Source: Hirsutella rhossiliensis (lineage: Eukaryota > Ascomycota > Sordariomycetes > Hypocreales > Ophiocordycipitaceae). Taken from it: a DNA stretch of 64,000 nucleotides. Below the pieces are notes generated by a model. That model was not told the DNA's origin. It did no database searches and saw only the letters and a list, made by a program, of their open reading frames with translations. The translations under genes and the position numbers were made by a program. Below are positions 11,270-21,907 of the stretch, in pieces. The stretch is taken from NCBI RefSeq assembly GCF_020360975.1, contig NW_025408673.1:682001-746000 (forward strand), read 5' to 3'. Every line of letters begins with the position of its first letter. Position 1 is the stretch's first letter.

Positions 11270-12581
11270 AGGCTAGGCGGGATAAATGATCAAGGACACG
11301 TCATCCCGGGCTGTGCCCCGACTGTCGGGACAACCAACTGATGCACGGCGTATTCGAGTTGATATGTGGTGGTGGCCAGATTGCGTTGATGGCAGACGAT
11401 GGCCGCGATGCGCAGCCACCAAGGCAACAATGCCCCGTACTGTAGGAACTAGGAATCACTCTTGTCCACTGAGATCTAGTTTAGCGTCTTGGTCCGCCCG
11501 CACTTGGAAGCGTCTCTCTGCTCCCAAGTCTCGACTTGCACCATGATTCGATCCATGGAGCCCAATCATCTCCAGGCCTCTTCATCATAGCCCCAAGGCC
11601 TGTTCCCAAGCCCAAAGCCAGGCGGTCAAGACGGCACCGCTATGATCAGCCACCGCTCCCCTATCCCGTGATTGGCTCAGGGGCAGACCCTGCTGTCATC
11701 CGGCATTAGTGATGATGCATCGTCAATTCTCCGCCCACCCAGGCTGCACATCCCGCAACTCTAAGTGTTTTGCTAAGAATGTCGAGCACGGTCACGCTAG
11801 TGTAATATGGCTTGAATCGACCAGTTGTAGCATCTCATGGCTATAAAGTCTTTCTGCGTGGACACTGGCAACTGCCGACAGCAAAGCTTTGCCCTGTGAG
11901 ACTCAGCCAACTGCTGAGCGAACGAGCCTTCTCTCCTGGAGACGATATTCAACGCCCATGACTCTGAGCAATATCCAGCCGCAACTTCAACCGCGCATGA
12001 CAGGTGATGACTACAAGCGAGTCAATTCATCAGCACCTGTCGTGCAGCCAAGCAATAGTCAAGTCGCCAAAGCCTTGAACCATCTGTTAACAGACATGCT
12101 CATTTTTGCGGATACAGGGCAGCTTCATCTTCCACAAAGGTAAATGCCATGCACCGAGTACAGAGTCGTCGGCCGCCTTCATCTTTTCAAGTCCAAAGTG
12201 ACTGTGCTTGCGGTTGGCCCGTCACCCAGTCGGGGTGCTTAGAGTCCAGGTGTTTGTTTACCTGCCATAGAGGCCTCAGGCACGAAGTGCAGTGCTGTCG
12301 AAAATTCACTGCACGTTTCGAGGAGCTCCTGTTTCAACCAAACCCATTTCCTCTTCTCGTTTTCCTTCTCCCACACCTACAGCGGCCAGAACCATCCGGC
12401 AAACGCCCTCCGGCCAACGAGTCGACTACATGTCTCGCGAGTACATGCGTATCCCTTCGAGCAAGGCTTTGAAACAACTTTCGCGTCGCTTCCGCAGACA
12501 GATAATGCGAATCTCAAGGTCTCTCTTCATCTACTCCCCAAGTGCAATAATCGACCTCCATCGCGTCTTCATCTCCAAGCA

Positions 12582-13130
12582 ATGGAGGACAACGCCTCGG
12601 CGGATGGGCTTCAGACTCCACGTGTCTCGGAGCCCGAGTACCTCCTGTTCTGCCCGACCGAATATGGCGACCAGTGGCTTCGACACACGATGAACAACAT
12701 ACCTCGCTATCTGTTCCGCGTGTCCACTCCGAATCCTGGCAGCGAGACAAGCAAGTCTTGGGCTCGATCCCGGGACGCGAGACACGGAGAGCCGAATGCA
12801 AAGATCGACATCTTCGCTCGAGATATTGGGACGACGTGCGAGTCGAGACAGAAAGCCAAACGACGACGAGGAAGCACATTAGTTTTGACGGGCATTGCAG
12901 TGCGCCGTCGCTGCCGAACGAGCTTCCTGAGCCTGCTGGGTCAGGCGCGGAGTGGGAGCAAGACCTTGCGCATGGTACGTTGGAAGGCTAAGGAAGCAAC
13001 ACGGGGATCCGACATGGAGCAAAGCACAGGAATCCATGTTTGGAAGCGGGGTTTCGCCATCTTGTCAAGATTCAGCTCAGTCAATGGAAAGATTTGCATC
13101 GCCACGCCGCCTCGTGTCCCAGTAACGTAG
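12582..13130 (+). pseudogene. Fragment resembling the N-terminus of a DUF7587-type fungal protein
   Basis: The frame opens with MEDNASADG and runs into QWLRHTMNNIPRYLFRVSTP, then SWARSRDA and KIDIFARD. PRYLFRVSTP followed by a short spacer and SR is the pattern I associate with the fungal DUF7587 domain (function unknown). After about residue 85 the frame becomes low-complexity and Arg/Ser rich, while a neighbouring frame reads HLRSRYWDDVRVE, which would fit the next part of such a domain. This suggests a frameshift near 12.80 kb and a decayed gene. The assignment is tentative. Confidence 0.35.
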
Positions 13131-13411
13131 CCAAGTCTCATCGACCACAAGCGTAGCCAGCTGCCACGCAGCTTGGGGGGACACTCACTGTCCAAGGGTA
13201 CAGGACATTGCTTCGCGATTTCAGTACCGCGGCTGCATAGTCCGAAAGAGGGAGAGAATAGAGGAGGAGAAGCAACAGAGTCATCTTTCCAGCGTGGTCT
13301 GCAACACGTACTACGCCTTTCACCACCAGGATATCTGACAAACCCTGAAAATAGCCGCTTCAGCTCATGTCGACGCCGATTTAGTCTCGTCGCTTCATCT
13401 CGAAGCTGATT

Positions 13412-16140
13412 CTACTCAGACACGTGTAGATCAGAGTCCTCATCAGACCGCTCTCCATTTTCACTCAGCAGGTCGCCCTCGCACCACATGTCTTCGTCTT
13501 CGTCCACTCCCGATAATCTCTGAGCAGCGACTCGACAACCAAGTTTTCTCCTATTTTCGCAAAAGCAATCGACCGGATATGCTGATGCCGCCATGCACCA
13601 GTTGTTTCCGCGCCTCTACACAGCAGTAGCTGGACCATCTCGAGCCTCCCATGTTCCGCCGCGCTTTCTAGCGCCGTGCGGCCGTGGATCTCTGCTCCTC
13701 TGGCGTTGATGTCGGCGCCGAGGTCTGTTAAGTGCCTTGCGATCCCCAGATACCCCTTGATGGCGGCAAGTTGTAGGGCAGTAGCGCCATATATGTGGTA
13801 AGGAGGCTCGTCAACCTTGGCGCCGGCCTCGAGTAGAAGATTCATAACATCTGAGTTTCCCGTCTCCACCGCGAGTTGAGGAGGGCTTAAAAATGCGTCG
13901 TGTCGGCGCCGTCCACACCCGAAGACAGGGGTGGTAAAAGTAATCCTCCGGTCGTATATCGGCGGACAGGAGAAGTCGAATCATATCAAGATTGCCGCGG
14001 CCAACGGCCTCGTGCAGCGGGTTGTATGAACGCTGCCCAAAGAGCTTGTCTGGGGAGGGCTAACTTTCGAGAACCTTCCGCGCTGGCGGAAGGTCATCCT
14101 TGCGTGCTGCTACTACCAGCGTGTGCCAATCGAAACTGTAACCGTGGTCCAGCAGTTTGTCAACAGCTCGTTGCTTGTCGGAACTGGACGCAAATGCAAG
14201 TGGCGGGCTGTACATTAGACTGTTTTCTGCGGACAGCTGCAAACCAAACGAGGTCGTTGGGGTGACACACGCCCCCCAAGAGTAAGACCCATACAGGGTC
14301 GACTCTTGGCCCTCGGGAACCACTGGAAGAAACGACAGTAAGAGAGTCAGATAGCCCGGTTCATCCAGGTTCACTGCCAGAGACACTGCTGTTGCCTCTA
14401 AGATAGACGGCTCAGTATCAACGGATCGATTCCTTAGAAGCTGTTCAACCCAAAACATTGGCGCTTCGACAGCCAAGGACCCACATAGCCACCAGACATT
14501 GTAGATTTCGGGCATCGATGGTCCAAAGTCTGCTGGGATCGATTGCGGCCTTAAGGGCAATTTCACCGCGGCCGTCGATCCTGATAAGCTCAAGCCAGAC
14601 TCCTGTAGGAGATCCAATGAGGCCCAATTTTCCGCGCAAAAGACCAATATAGCCTCATCACCCTGGATGCTTGCCCCAGTATCAAGGAGAGCTTTCGCCA
14701 AGCCTGCCGAGACTCTCGACCGGACTGGCAAACTGGCCGCCCATTTCAGCGCACTTCTCTTTCTCCACGTCTCGTTCGGGTCGCCGCCCGCGGCCAGCAC
14801 AGCTGAGGCGACTTGCTCTAAACCATGTCTAATCGAAGCGATAAGCGTCCCTTGGGGCAAGCTTGCGCCCGCCCAAACCAGGCTGGCTAGGCAGGACGAC
14901 AACCCCTCGCTATACAGGTACTCGAAGCCGAAGTCTGCATGGATCAAAGACTCCATAGGCGATATGTTATGTTTCCGGTCACAATTTTATAAGACCTCCT
15001 TGACCCGATTGTCAAATTTCACACTCCGGCCTGGTATGACGGTCAAGTCGATATCGAGGTTTCCCGCAGCATCCAGGTCGGTGCCGTTTTGGATCGGCAA
15101 GTCGACGATCTTGTCATGGCCCCATAGAGCAGCAATGTGAAGCGCGGAGAGGGTTGATGACGGCGTATTTACCGGCACCTTTTGACCGAGGACAAAGTCG
15201 CAGGCATCGACATCGTCCCGAGAAGCCGCGGCGTGCAAGGCATTAAAGCCATGATGGTTTATGGCCCCAATGCTTGGTGAGGTTGTGCAGAGGTACTGGA
15301 GGACATCCATGTTACCTGCTTCTGCAGCAGAGATAAAGACGTTAGGGGTGACAAAACTTGAAATGGACCTCGACGGGTACTGAGCCACAAGGGCGTGGAG
15401 GATAAATCGCATGAGAGCAGTCTTTGGAGCTGCTGCTTCCCCGTATTTTCCAGGCCAAGAATCGTGAACCCATATCACCGAAGCCGCCAGGCCGAGCGCC
15501 GTGGTTTTTCCCTTTCGGAGGAGCGGGGGAACGACTCGAAGAAGATTGGCGCCTCTGCGCACAAAACTATGGACGATATCCACAGACCCTGTTTCTATGG
15601 CCTCTCCAAGGACCCTGTCGCAATGAGATCGGGGGCTATGTCGTAGCATAAGTTGGATGAGCTCTTTGTCCTCGGACCATTCGACACCGACGTCTTCTGC
15701 CGCTCTTGAAGCTTCTTCAAGTGACGTCATGAAACCGTTCGCATGATCCATAGCACCTGCCATGAGTAGCATTCGTGTGCATCCTAGCAATCTCTTGTTT
15801 ATGCTGGCCTCGAGTGGGGGTTTTCCGTTGTATCGAGTGTTGCTATCAACTCGGTACGAGAGCAGCCATCCAAGATGCTGTCGCCCGAATCGGTCGATGG
15901 GTCATGGCACGCTACGTATCCGACCCAAAGTTGCAATAGACTCTCCATAAAGGGCCATGATGGTTCGGTCCCCGCACGCGGCGACGTCAGGGCGATGATA
16001 CAGTAGCCCGGACTGACGAAGAATAGCCACGGTACTATCCCAGCGCTGGCGCATAGCAGGGTCATAATACCCGCCCCAGTCCTTGTTTGATAGGTCATAG
16101 ACCAGCTGCTTTAAGAGTTCCTAAGAAGATCCCCGGCCCT
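13412..16140 (-). pseudogene. Large ankyrin-repeat gene, degraded by stops and frameshifts
   Basis: Read on the minus strand from about 16.13 kb leftward, several segments form one ankyrin protein. Segment 1 (about 16.12-15.905 kb) has DWGGYYDPAMRQRWD, ending at an in-frame TGA (15904-15902). Segment 2 (15901-14990) has FGRQHLGWLLSYRVD and repeats such as HHGFNALHAAASRDDVDACD, ending at an in-frame TAA (14989-14987). Segment 3 (14986-14063) has further repeats, ending at an in-frame TAG (14062-14060). Segment 4 (14059 to about 13.93 kb) has NPLHEAVGRGNLDMIRLLLS. After a frame change comes segment 5 (about 13.93-13.50 kb) with GATALQLAAIKGYLGIARHL. A last frame change restores an acidic tail (DEDEDMWCEGDLL) ending at 13412. 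Such proteins are abundant in fungi, often with N-terminal Clr5 or NACHT modules; none is visible here. A CTTCTTAG site near 16.12 kb could be a splice acceptor for an upstream exon. Confidence 0.75.
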
Positions 16141-18122
16141 GGTAACTAACAAGAGTTGAGGCGCGGCTCAAATGCTCCCCAGGGTGTGATTCGGGCATGG
16201 ATTTCCCAATCTCGGATGCTGCCTTTGAGACGCCGGGTTGGCCGCCACTGGTGTTTCTAACCAAATAGGAGGTGACTAAGACATGGAAGCTGAAACTGCA
16301 GTTTGGAGACCTCGTTGCGCTTCCCGGTACCCCTGCTCTGGTTTAGCAAACCTTGAAATACTGGATAGAGAAGTATCAGTCGCAATTGCCATTCCGACAT
16401 AGATCTTTGCTAACCGTGAGAGTATTTGGACTGAAATTGCAACCATGGGAGGTTTTAGGCCATATGACCTCCATCGATAGAGGCTGGGGCGTGCAAACAG
16501 CAACCTGGGTCTCTAGCGACACGGAAGACGGAGGGCTTGGGGCTAGGACGCTCAACCAGTATTACAATGTGAGCCGGATACGACCACCGGGCCTAGACTC
16601 ACCGTGTTCGCGCTGGGCGAATATAGACCAGTTACGATGGCGGTCCGTCTCCTTCTTAACGGTAGATAGCTTGAGACGCCTGCCATTATAAATGACCTAG
16701 CTGTCTTTGCCCTCTCGCTTGCGCTTTTCAATTCGATGTCTTATATAGAGCCACATAGAATTGTTCATATCCTTGTTGAACTTCTACTTCTTCAATTGGT
16801 ACTCGAGCTGCGCCTTTCTATCCGTAATGGCTTTGAGCAATGATTCGGGTATGACAAGGACCAAGGGAACTCATATCACAGTCAGGTCAAGGTTGCCCAC
16901 CTTGCCGATAAATCCCCTCAAAGGAACATCGTCCACGAGGTACAGGCGACGGATGGCAGACTTGTAGCAGAGCCAGTCGTCCTCGGTCGGCTTCGGGTGG
17001 GGATGAGGCATGGTTAGTCCCCTCGTGTGAGGAGCAGTGATCAGAATCAGTCGTAAGGACTAAGGAGAAGGGGTACCAAGTGGACGAGTGTCGAGTGTTT
17101 GGGCTGGGGGCAATTTCAAGAGGGGAAAGACGTTGTCTGACGACGCCCATTGTACCTGAGCATAACGAGGCTGTGTCGCCGCCACGCACGCCGTGATTAG
17201 GTCCTGGAGAAATCGGAAGGCCAGTCACACGACTCGACGTTAATTATTGGCTGAATCTGAAAGTGGCTGCCGACTAAACTGGTCCAGGCTTTCCCGTGAG
17301 CATAAGGCGTAGACTTATGCTAGTTGCTGTAATTACCGCGGCTTGCACTCACCTTACGCTAGCTGCTGCACAAACCGTGGCTTGCACGCGCCCATCCCTT
17401 GGGCTGTCGTACAATGATGCGAGTGGGAAAAAAACGGGCCCCTTTTACACCGAATCCCTCACCCACCCGCTACGGCGTATAGAGCCTGGCTTCCAGCAAA
17501 ATATATCGCCCCTTTGCTCTAAGAAATAGGAAAAAGAAAAAAATTGGTAGAGCATTCACAGCCAGTATATCATGTCACGTAATGCCTTTAACTGGCTTTT
17601 GCGACCGTTATTGCTGAGAAAGTGGCATTTACTTTCGTATTTGCGGGCGAGGATGAAGGGCGTGTTTTGAATCACCCGCCTGGCACCCTACCCTAGCTGC
17701 ACAATCGCTAGCTTGCTGCACCTTGCACGACCAACCCTTGACACACCCTACGCTGGCTGGCACACCCATCGTTAGCTTGCAGAACCGTGAGTGGTATCTC
17801 ACTGGGCAACGTCATCACCATCCAGCGCTCAAGGTCAGGGCAGAAAAAGTGGCAAGGGGACGCACCAAACCAAGACACGTTTTGTGGACGTGGTCCTGCT
17901 CGGGATCCGAAGCTTATAAGCCATGCTTCCTTCCAGCGCAAACTGCCGATGTTGCGTCGGGCTCAGGGGATAATTTCTTTGGAGCACCCGAGGCTTATCT
18001 TGGGCCCTTGGCCATCAACAACCTTCTTGGCGGTTTTAAGCTCATTCACCTCGAGCCTCATTCATCAACCATCTCTACACGCCTAGCTGATTGCTCCAGC
18101 CTGCCTTTAGAGTCGTTTCAAG
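16141..18122. other. Intergenic, no supported gene
   Basis: Only short overlapping frames are present. One minus frame (16503-16276) could be a decayed 5' exon of the ankyrin gene, but nothing in it is diagnostic. Around 17.3-17.4 and 17.69-17.80 kb short GCTAGCTGCA/GGCTTGCAC-like words recur, with no clear repeat unit. Confidence 0.4.
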
Positions 18123-18608
18123 ATGCTCCTCGCAGCAATCGCCAACTCCACAGCACACGCCTCATCAATCGAGTACGAGGCTCGATCGAGCCCCGGCATT
18201 GACACATCCTCAATCGTGGGCATCATCTTTGGCATCCTAGGAACTGTTGCTACGCTGCTGGGGCTCGTCATTGCATGGCGGCAGTTGCGGCTTGCTGCCT
18301 TCATGTCCCACACGTCCTTGAGGTTCTCGCAACGTGTAAGCCAGTTCCCATACATGATGCGTTCTTGGCATAGCCTGCTAATAGTCATGCGCACCAGGGA
18401 CCAGTCAGCGTTTGCTAGGTCGACGTTAACAGAATCCGAATCATTCATGGAAAGAATGGCGAAGTTTCAAGGTGTATTCGAAGAAAAGATATCGATGGTG
18501 TGGGGTACGGAGCTCGAAACCAAGAGGGGCTGGATACTTATCAGTGGATCCGACATTTCGCTACTCGGATGCTCCTCTCTGGGAATCAAAGTGTCTGCAT
18601 TTTCATGA
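18123..18608 (+). CDS. Small single-pass membrane protein, possibly frameshifted at the 3' end
   Basis: The 161-aa frame has one strong transmembrane helix at about residues 30-52 (SIVGIIFGILGTVATLLGLV, followed by IAWRQLRLA), after a short Ser/Ala-rich N-terminus and before a charged helical cytoplasmic-looking part (FMERMAKFQGVFEEKI). Helix-then-AWRQL proteins are frequent uncharacterised fungal proteins. From about 18.53 kb the +1 frame (18500-18766) looks more protein-like (QWIRHFATRML, IFMTRGIAVYPFDC) than the called frame, so a frameshift or unrecognised intron is likely and the real product may end at 18766. No function can be assigned. Confidence 0.5.
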   Translation: MLLAAIANSTAHASSIEYEARSSPGIDTSSIVGIIFGILGTVATLLGLVIAWRQLRLAAFMSHTSLRFSQRVSQFPYMMRSWHSLLIVMRTRDQSAFARSTLTESESFMERMAKFQGVFEEKISMVWGTELETKRGWILISGSDISLLGCSSLGIKVSAFS

Positions 18609-19048
18609 CCAGGGGCATTGCCGTCTATCCCTTTGACTGCAGTAAGACCGGTTCGGTCTCCGTTCACGGGCGCCACAGGATATACTCCGTAGATACAAAG
18701 CAGATGCGACACGCAGGCGATAGCACTAGTCAATTTTCGACTACAACGCTTTACGCAATTCTATAGAGCCGCAATATGACCTCCCCGCATCTAAGCCGCT
18801 GTAAATATAGCTTCGACGAAGCCCTCTTCGTACGAGACAGCGGCAATAAGCAATCGCGGCGGCCGAGAAATGTATTTATTTATACAGGCGCGAATTGCTG
18901 GTACTTTTATCATAGTGCTGTTTACTAGTAAATCAATGTACCTTTGATCACCGGGCGTCCTTATTGGCTAATATCCTTGTTTGTGACTAGGGCACGGGGG
19001 GTACGGGATACAAGCGCGACCATTGCTTGCCCTTTCGGGCCAAGACCC

Positions 19049-19357
19049 CTTACCTAGCAAGCAAACGAAAGGTGGGGGCCAGAGAGTCGGAAGTAGAGAG
19101 TATCTAGGAGTCTTACTTATTTATTTATCTGATAAATTTAATAAAATAATACTGTATATAATTCTGAGCCCTAGGCTAACCCTAGTACTGACCTATACGC
19201 GAAAAAAGCTAACTAACCCTAAATCTGGCTTTAAAGGTTATATAGCATATTAGAACTAGATAAGTCAAAGTACTAGATACAAGCCTCCTTTTATACACCT
19301 TCCCTCTTTAAGCATACTCGCAACTGGCGCCCCACCTTTGGTTTGCTTTCCAGGCAG
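19049..19357. mobile_element. MITE-like element with imperfect terminal inverted repeats
   Basis: AAGCAAACGAAAGGTGGGGG at 19059-19078 is matched in reverse complement by GCCCCACCTTTGGTTTGCTT at about 19329-19348, and the similarity extends outwards for about 10 more bases. The 250 bp between is AT-rich, unlike its flanks, and non-coding. This is the layout of a small non-autonomous DNA element. I found no clear target-site duplication, so the family is unknown. Confidence 0.4.
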
Positions 19358-19987
19358 AGCGGTTTACTGCACAAAACCGCCCCGCAAATCCCGAGATCCT
19401 GGGCCCCAACTTTGGGGTATCGGCGCTACGCTTTCCCCACTTTTGGTCGGCCGGTTCGGCAGGGTGGTCTGCCGGCTATTTAGTCAAGACTTTAAAGGCG
19501 GCAAACAGAACGAAGAGAACAAGAGATAGCACTATGCCCTATTTGCTCAATTCCTCCTCGAGATGCCTGTCAAACTTCGCGCATCTGTTCGTGTAGTGCT
19601 GTGCTGATTCTGAATATGATAGTATCAAGTATGGCTAGAGGACTGACAATGCCCTCTGAGAACGCATGTACCATCACAATAAACGTCGGCGAGGGTACAT
19701 CAAACATGTTTGTCCCGTGTCTCTGAGCAGTGCATGGACATTCCATGTGGGCTATGGTCATTTTACCGGAGCAGATAGATTAGCCATGGAGGCTAAAAGG
19801 CCGGCGAAATTACCACTGTGGCACTTCATGCACCTTCATAAGCCCATGTTGACTTTGCAAGAGATTCATATGCCAGAAATATAAAGGATAAAAGAAAGCT
19901 ATGTAACATCCATCCGATCCAAGCCTCCTGGTCTCCAAACGCCGTTGTGAGTCCCTCCAGTCACGTACACACCAGTGTTTCGCAGCC

Positions 19988-21733
19988 ATGGCAACAGCAC
20001 CAACCCCAGATCCCGTCTCTCCAGACGCCCTGGCCTGGGAGGCCTCAGCCCTCGCAGCCTTTGACGAGCTGGCGACGGCGCAGACAAATCTCCAACTCCT
20101 AGACACGGCCCATCGGATGTGGTGCGGTCCTCGCTGCCCGCAAGACACCTCGTGCGCCTTTGTCCACTACCCGCGGTCCAAACAGCCCGCCGCGCCGGCC
20201 CGCGCCGCTCCATCACGCTACAACAGAGACACGGCCCATCTGTACTCCCTCATGGGCGGCGACGGATATGTACCCGGCACGTCGCAGGCCCACCAGGTCA
20301 ATGTCTGGCCGCTGCTCGAGGCTGCGCTGGGCAGGGTCGACGGCGTCCGGGAGCGCAGCGGCGGCCTGCTGCTGTACTGCGACTACGCTGACTGGTCCAA
20401 GAAGCACGACCAGACGGCGGCGCAGTCGGTGCGGAGAGTTTGTCGCGACGCTCTCCAGTGGAATGCGAGCTGGCTTGGGGCCGACTACGATGCTAGCTTG
20501 CCTGCGCTGCATTACATTGCCTGTGCCACCATCGTCGACGATCTCTGTATCCCTCCGCTGGACCTTTTGAACCAGCGCTTTCGTATATACGGACGCTCGG
20601 CCCGCGATGTCGTCAAGGAGCTAGTCGACCAAGGCTGGGCGAGGGACGCCACGCACATGTTGCTGGCCCTGGTCCGCCAGTACCTCTATCAATACACAGA
20701 AAAGGTCGACGTCGACTTCGGTGACGCCCATGACACCGTCCACGCGGCGCTGAGTCGATCCGGCGTGGTGTGGGATAGCATTTTATACCGGACTCATACT
20801 GCCAACACATACGGCGCGGCCATCGTCGTCGCACGTGTATCAGGATCCGGCCCACTGACCAACGGCTGGCTTCTCGACAGCTCCATTTGCGACGTCATGT
20901 CCATGGACCTGTGCAAATCGGTTTTGCGTATCTATCAGCAGGATGATTTCATGCCCACGGCCGTCATGGCACGGCAACATCTAGACGCGCAAGAACTGAT
21001 CCGCCAGCGACAAGCCGGCTATCACTCCGTCTACCTCGACCTCATCGACGACCTCGTCATCGGCGGCGCCCCAGAGCCCGTTGTTCATTTTGGGCGAGCT
21101 GGGTTTCTGTTTGTCCAGATCCTGGACCGGTATCAGGAGCGCGCCGCTCGGCGTCGGTTTTCCATTTCGCCGGCCATGGAGGCCCAGTTGCACCGCATTT
21201 TTGGGCACGACCCGACCGATGCGTTGCTGGACGGACTGTTCCGTCTGCGCTGGTTGGCGAGTCCAGACTGCCCGTCTCGCCCCAACGTCTCTCCGGTCCT
21301 GCTGTCTGCGTGCCAGGCACGACGGCAGCAGCACAAGCTGCTTTACATGAATGCGTGGCCCCGCACTCCCACTTGCTCGCTGGCAGCACCAGACTCGGAT
21401 TTATGCCGAAAGGCCCACGACTGGGTGACGGCGGTCCACTCCCTGGCGCGGCAAGCAGGCGGCCCAGACAACCTCACGGCGTTGCTCACCGCGGGGGAGC
21501 ACATGGCTGCTTCGCCTCTGACCAGGAGTCAGATCGAGTCCCTCGGCCCTCCAGACGACATATGGGCACTGTGCGTGGCCTGCCAAATCAACTGTGGTTA
21601 TGGCTGCGAGTGGCTAGCTTTTGCCCACTTGGCCTGGGGACGCTTCTGGTCTGCGCCCCATATCGCGCAGGGTTTCTGCACCGGCCCTGCTTTGAAAACA
21701 GAACGTCCCACAGGCGTCGAGGTAGCCTTGTAA
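19988..21733 (+). CDS. Uncharacterised 581-aa soluble protein
   Basis: A single long GC-rich frame starts at an ATG in a good context (GCAGCCATGG) and ends with TAA at 21731-21733. I do not recognise the family. Near the N-terminus (residues about 46-61) is CGPRCPQDTSCAFVH, whose Cys-x5-Cys-x3-His half resembles the end of a CCCH zinc finger, but the first Cys spacing (x3) is too short for the classical motif. The rest is predicted-helical and Leu/Ala/Asp rich, including HYIACATIVDDLCIPP and YLDLIDDLVIGGAPEP. There is no signal peptide or transmembrane helix. The gene is tail-to-tail with the OPT transporter gene, with only about 174 bp between stops. Consistent codon composition over 1.7 kb without stops supports a real gene. 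Confidence 0.75.
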   Translation: MATAPTPDPVSPDALAWEASALAAFDELATAQTNLQLLDTAHRMWCGPRCPQDTSCAFVHYPRSKQPAAPARAAPSRYNRDTAHLYSLMGGDGYVPGTSQAHQVNVWPLLEAALGRVDGVRERSGGLLLYCDYADWSKKHDQTAAQSVRRVCRDALQWNASWLGADYDASLPALHYIACATIVDDLCIPPLDLLNQRFRIYGRSARDVVKELVDQGWARDATHMLLALVRQYLYQYTEKVDVDFGDAHDTVHAALSRSGVVWDSILYRTHTANTYGAAIVVARVSGSGPLTNGWLLDSSICDVMSMDLCKSVLRIYQQDDFMPTAVMARQHLDAQELIRQRQAGYHSVYLDLIDDLVIGGAPEPVVHFGRAGFLFVQILDRYQERAARRRFSISPAMEAQLHRIFGHDPTDALLDGLFRLRWLASPDCPSRPNVSPVLLSACQARRQQHKLLYMNAWPRTPTCSLAAPDSDLCRKAHDWVTAVHSLARQAGGPDNLTALLTAGEHMAASPLTRSQIESLGPPDDIWALCVACQINCGYGCEWLAFAHLAWGRFWSAPHIAQGFCTGPALKTERPTGVEVAL

Positions 21734-21907
21734 TGTCATTATTATGAGGCTCCGGCCTAGACGAGGGCATGTCAGAACCACGGGAGCGAGGGTCATCTCC
21801 ATTATGCCATGCCTATTCCTCAACCCTTCCACCCTGTCGCTACCCCTGTCAAGGCGGCGGGACCACGATCTCGACACCAGCATCATAGAACAATGCCCCC
21901 CAGCCAT

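Noticed and set aside
19190..19225. CTAACCCTAGT and CTAACCCTAAAT, telomere-like words
   Set aside because: Only single isolated units, not a tandem array.
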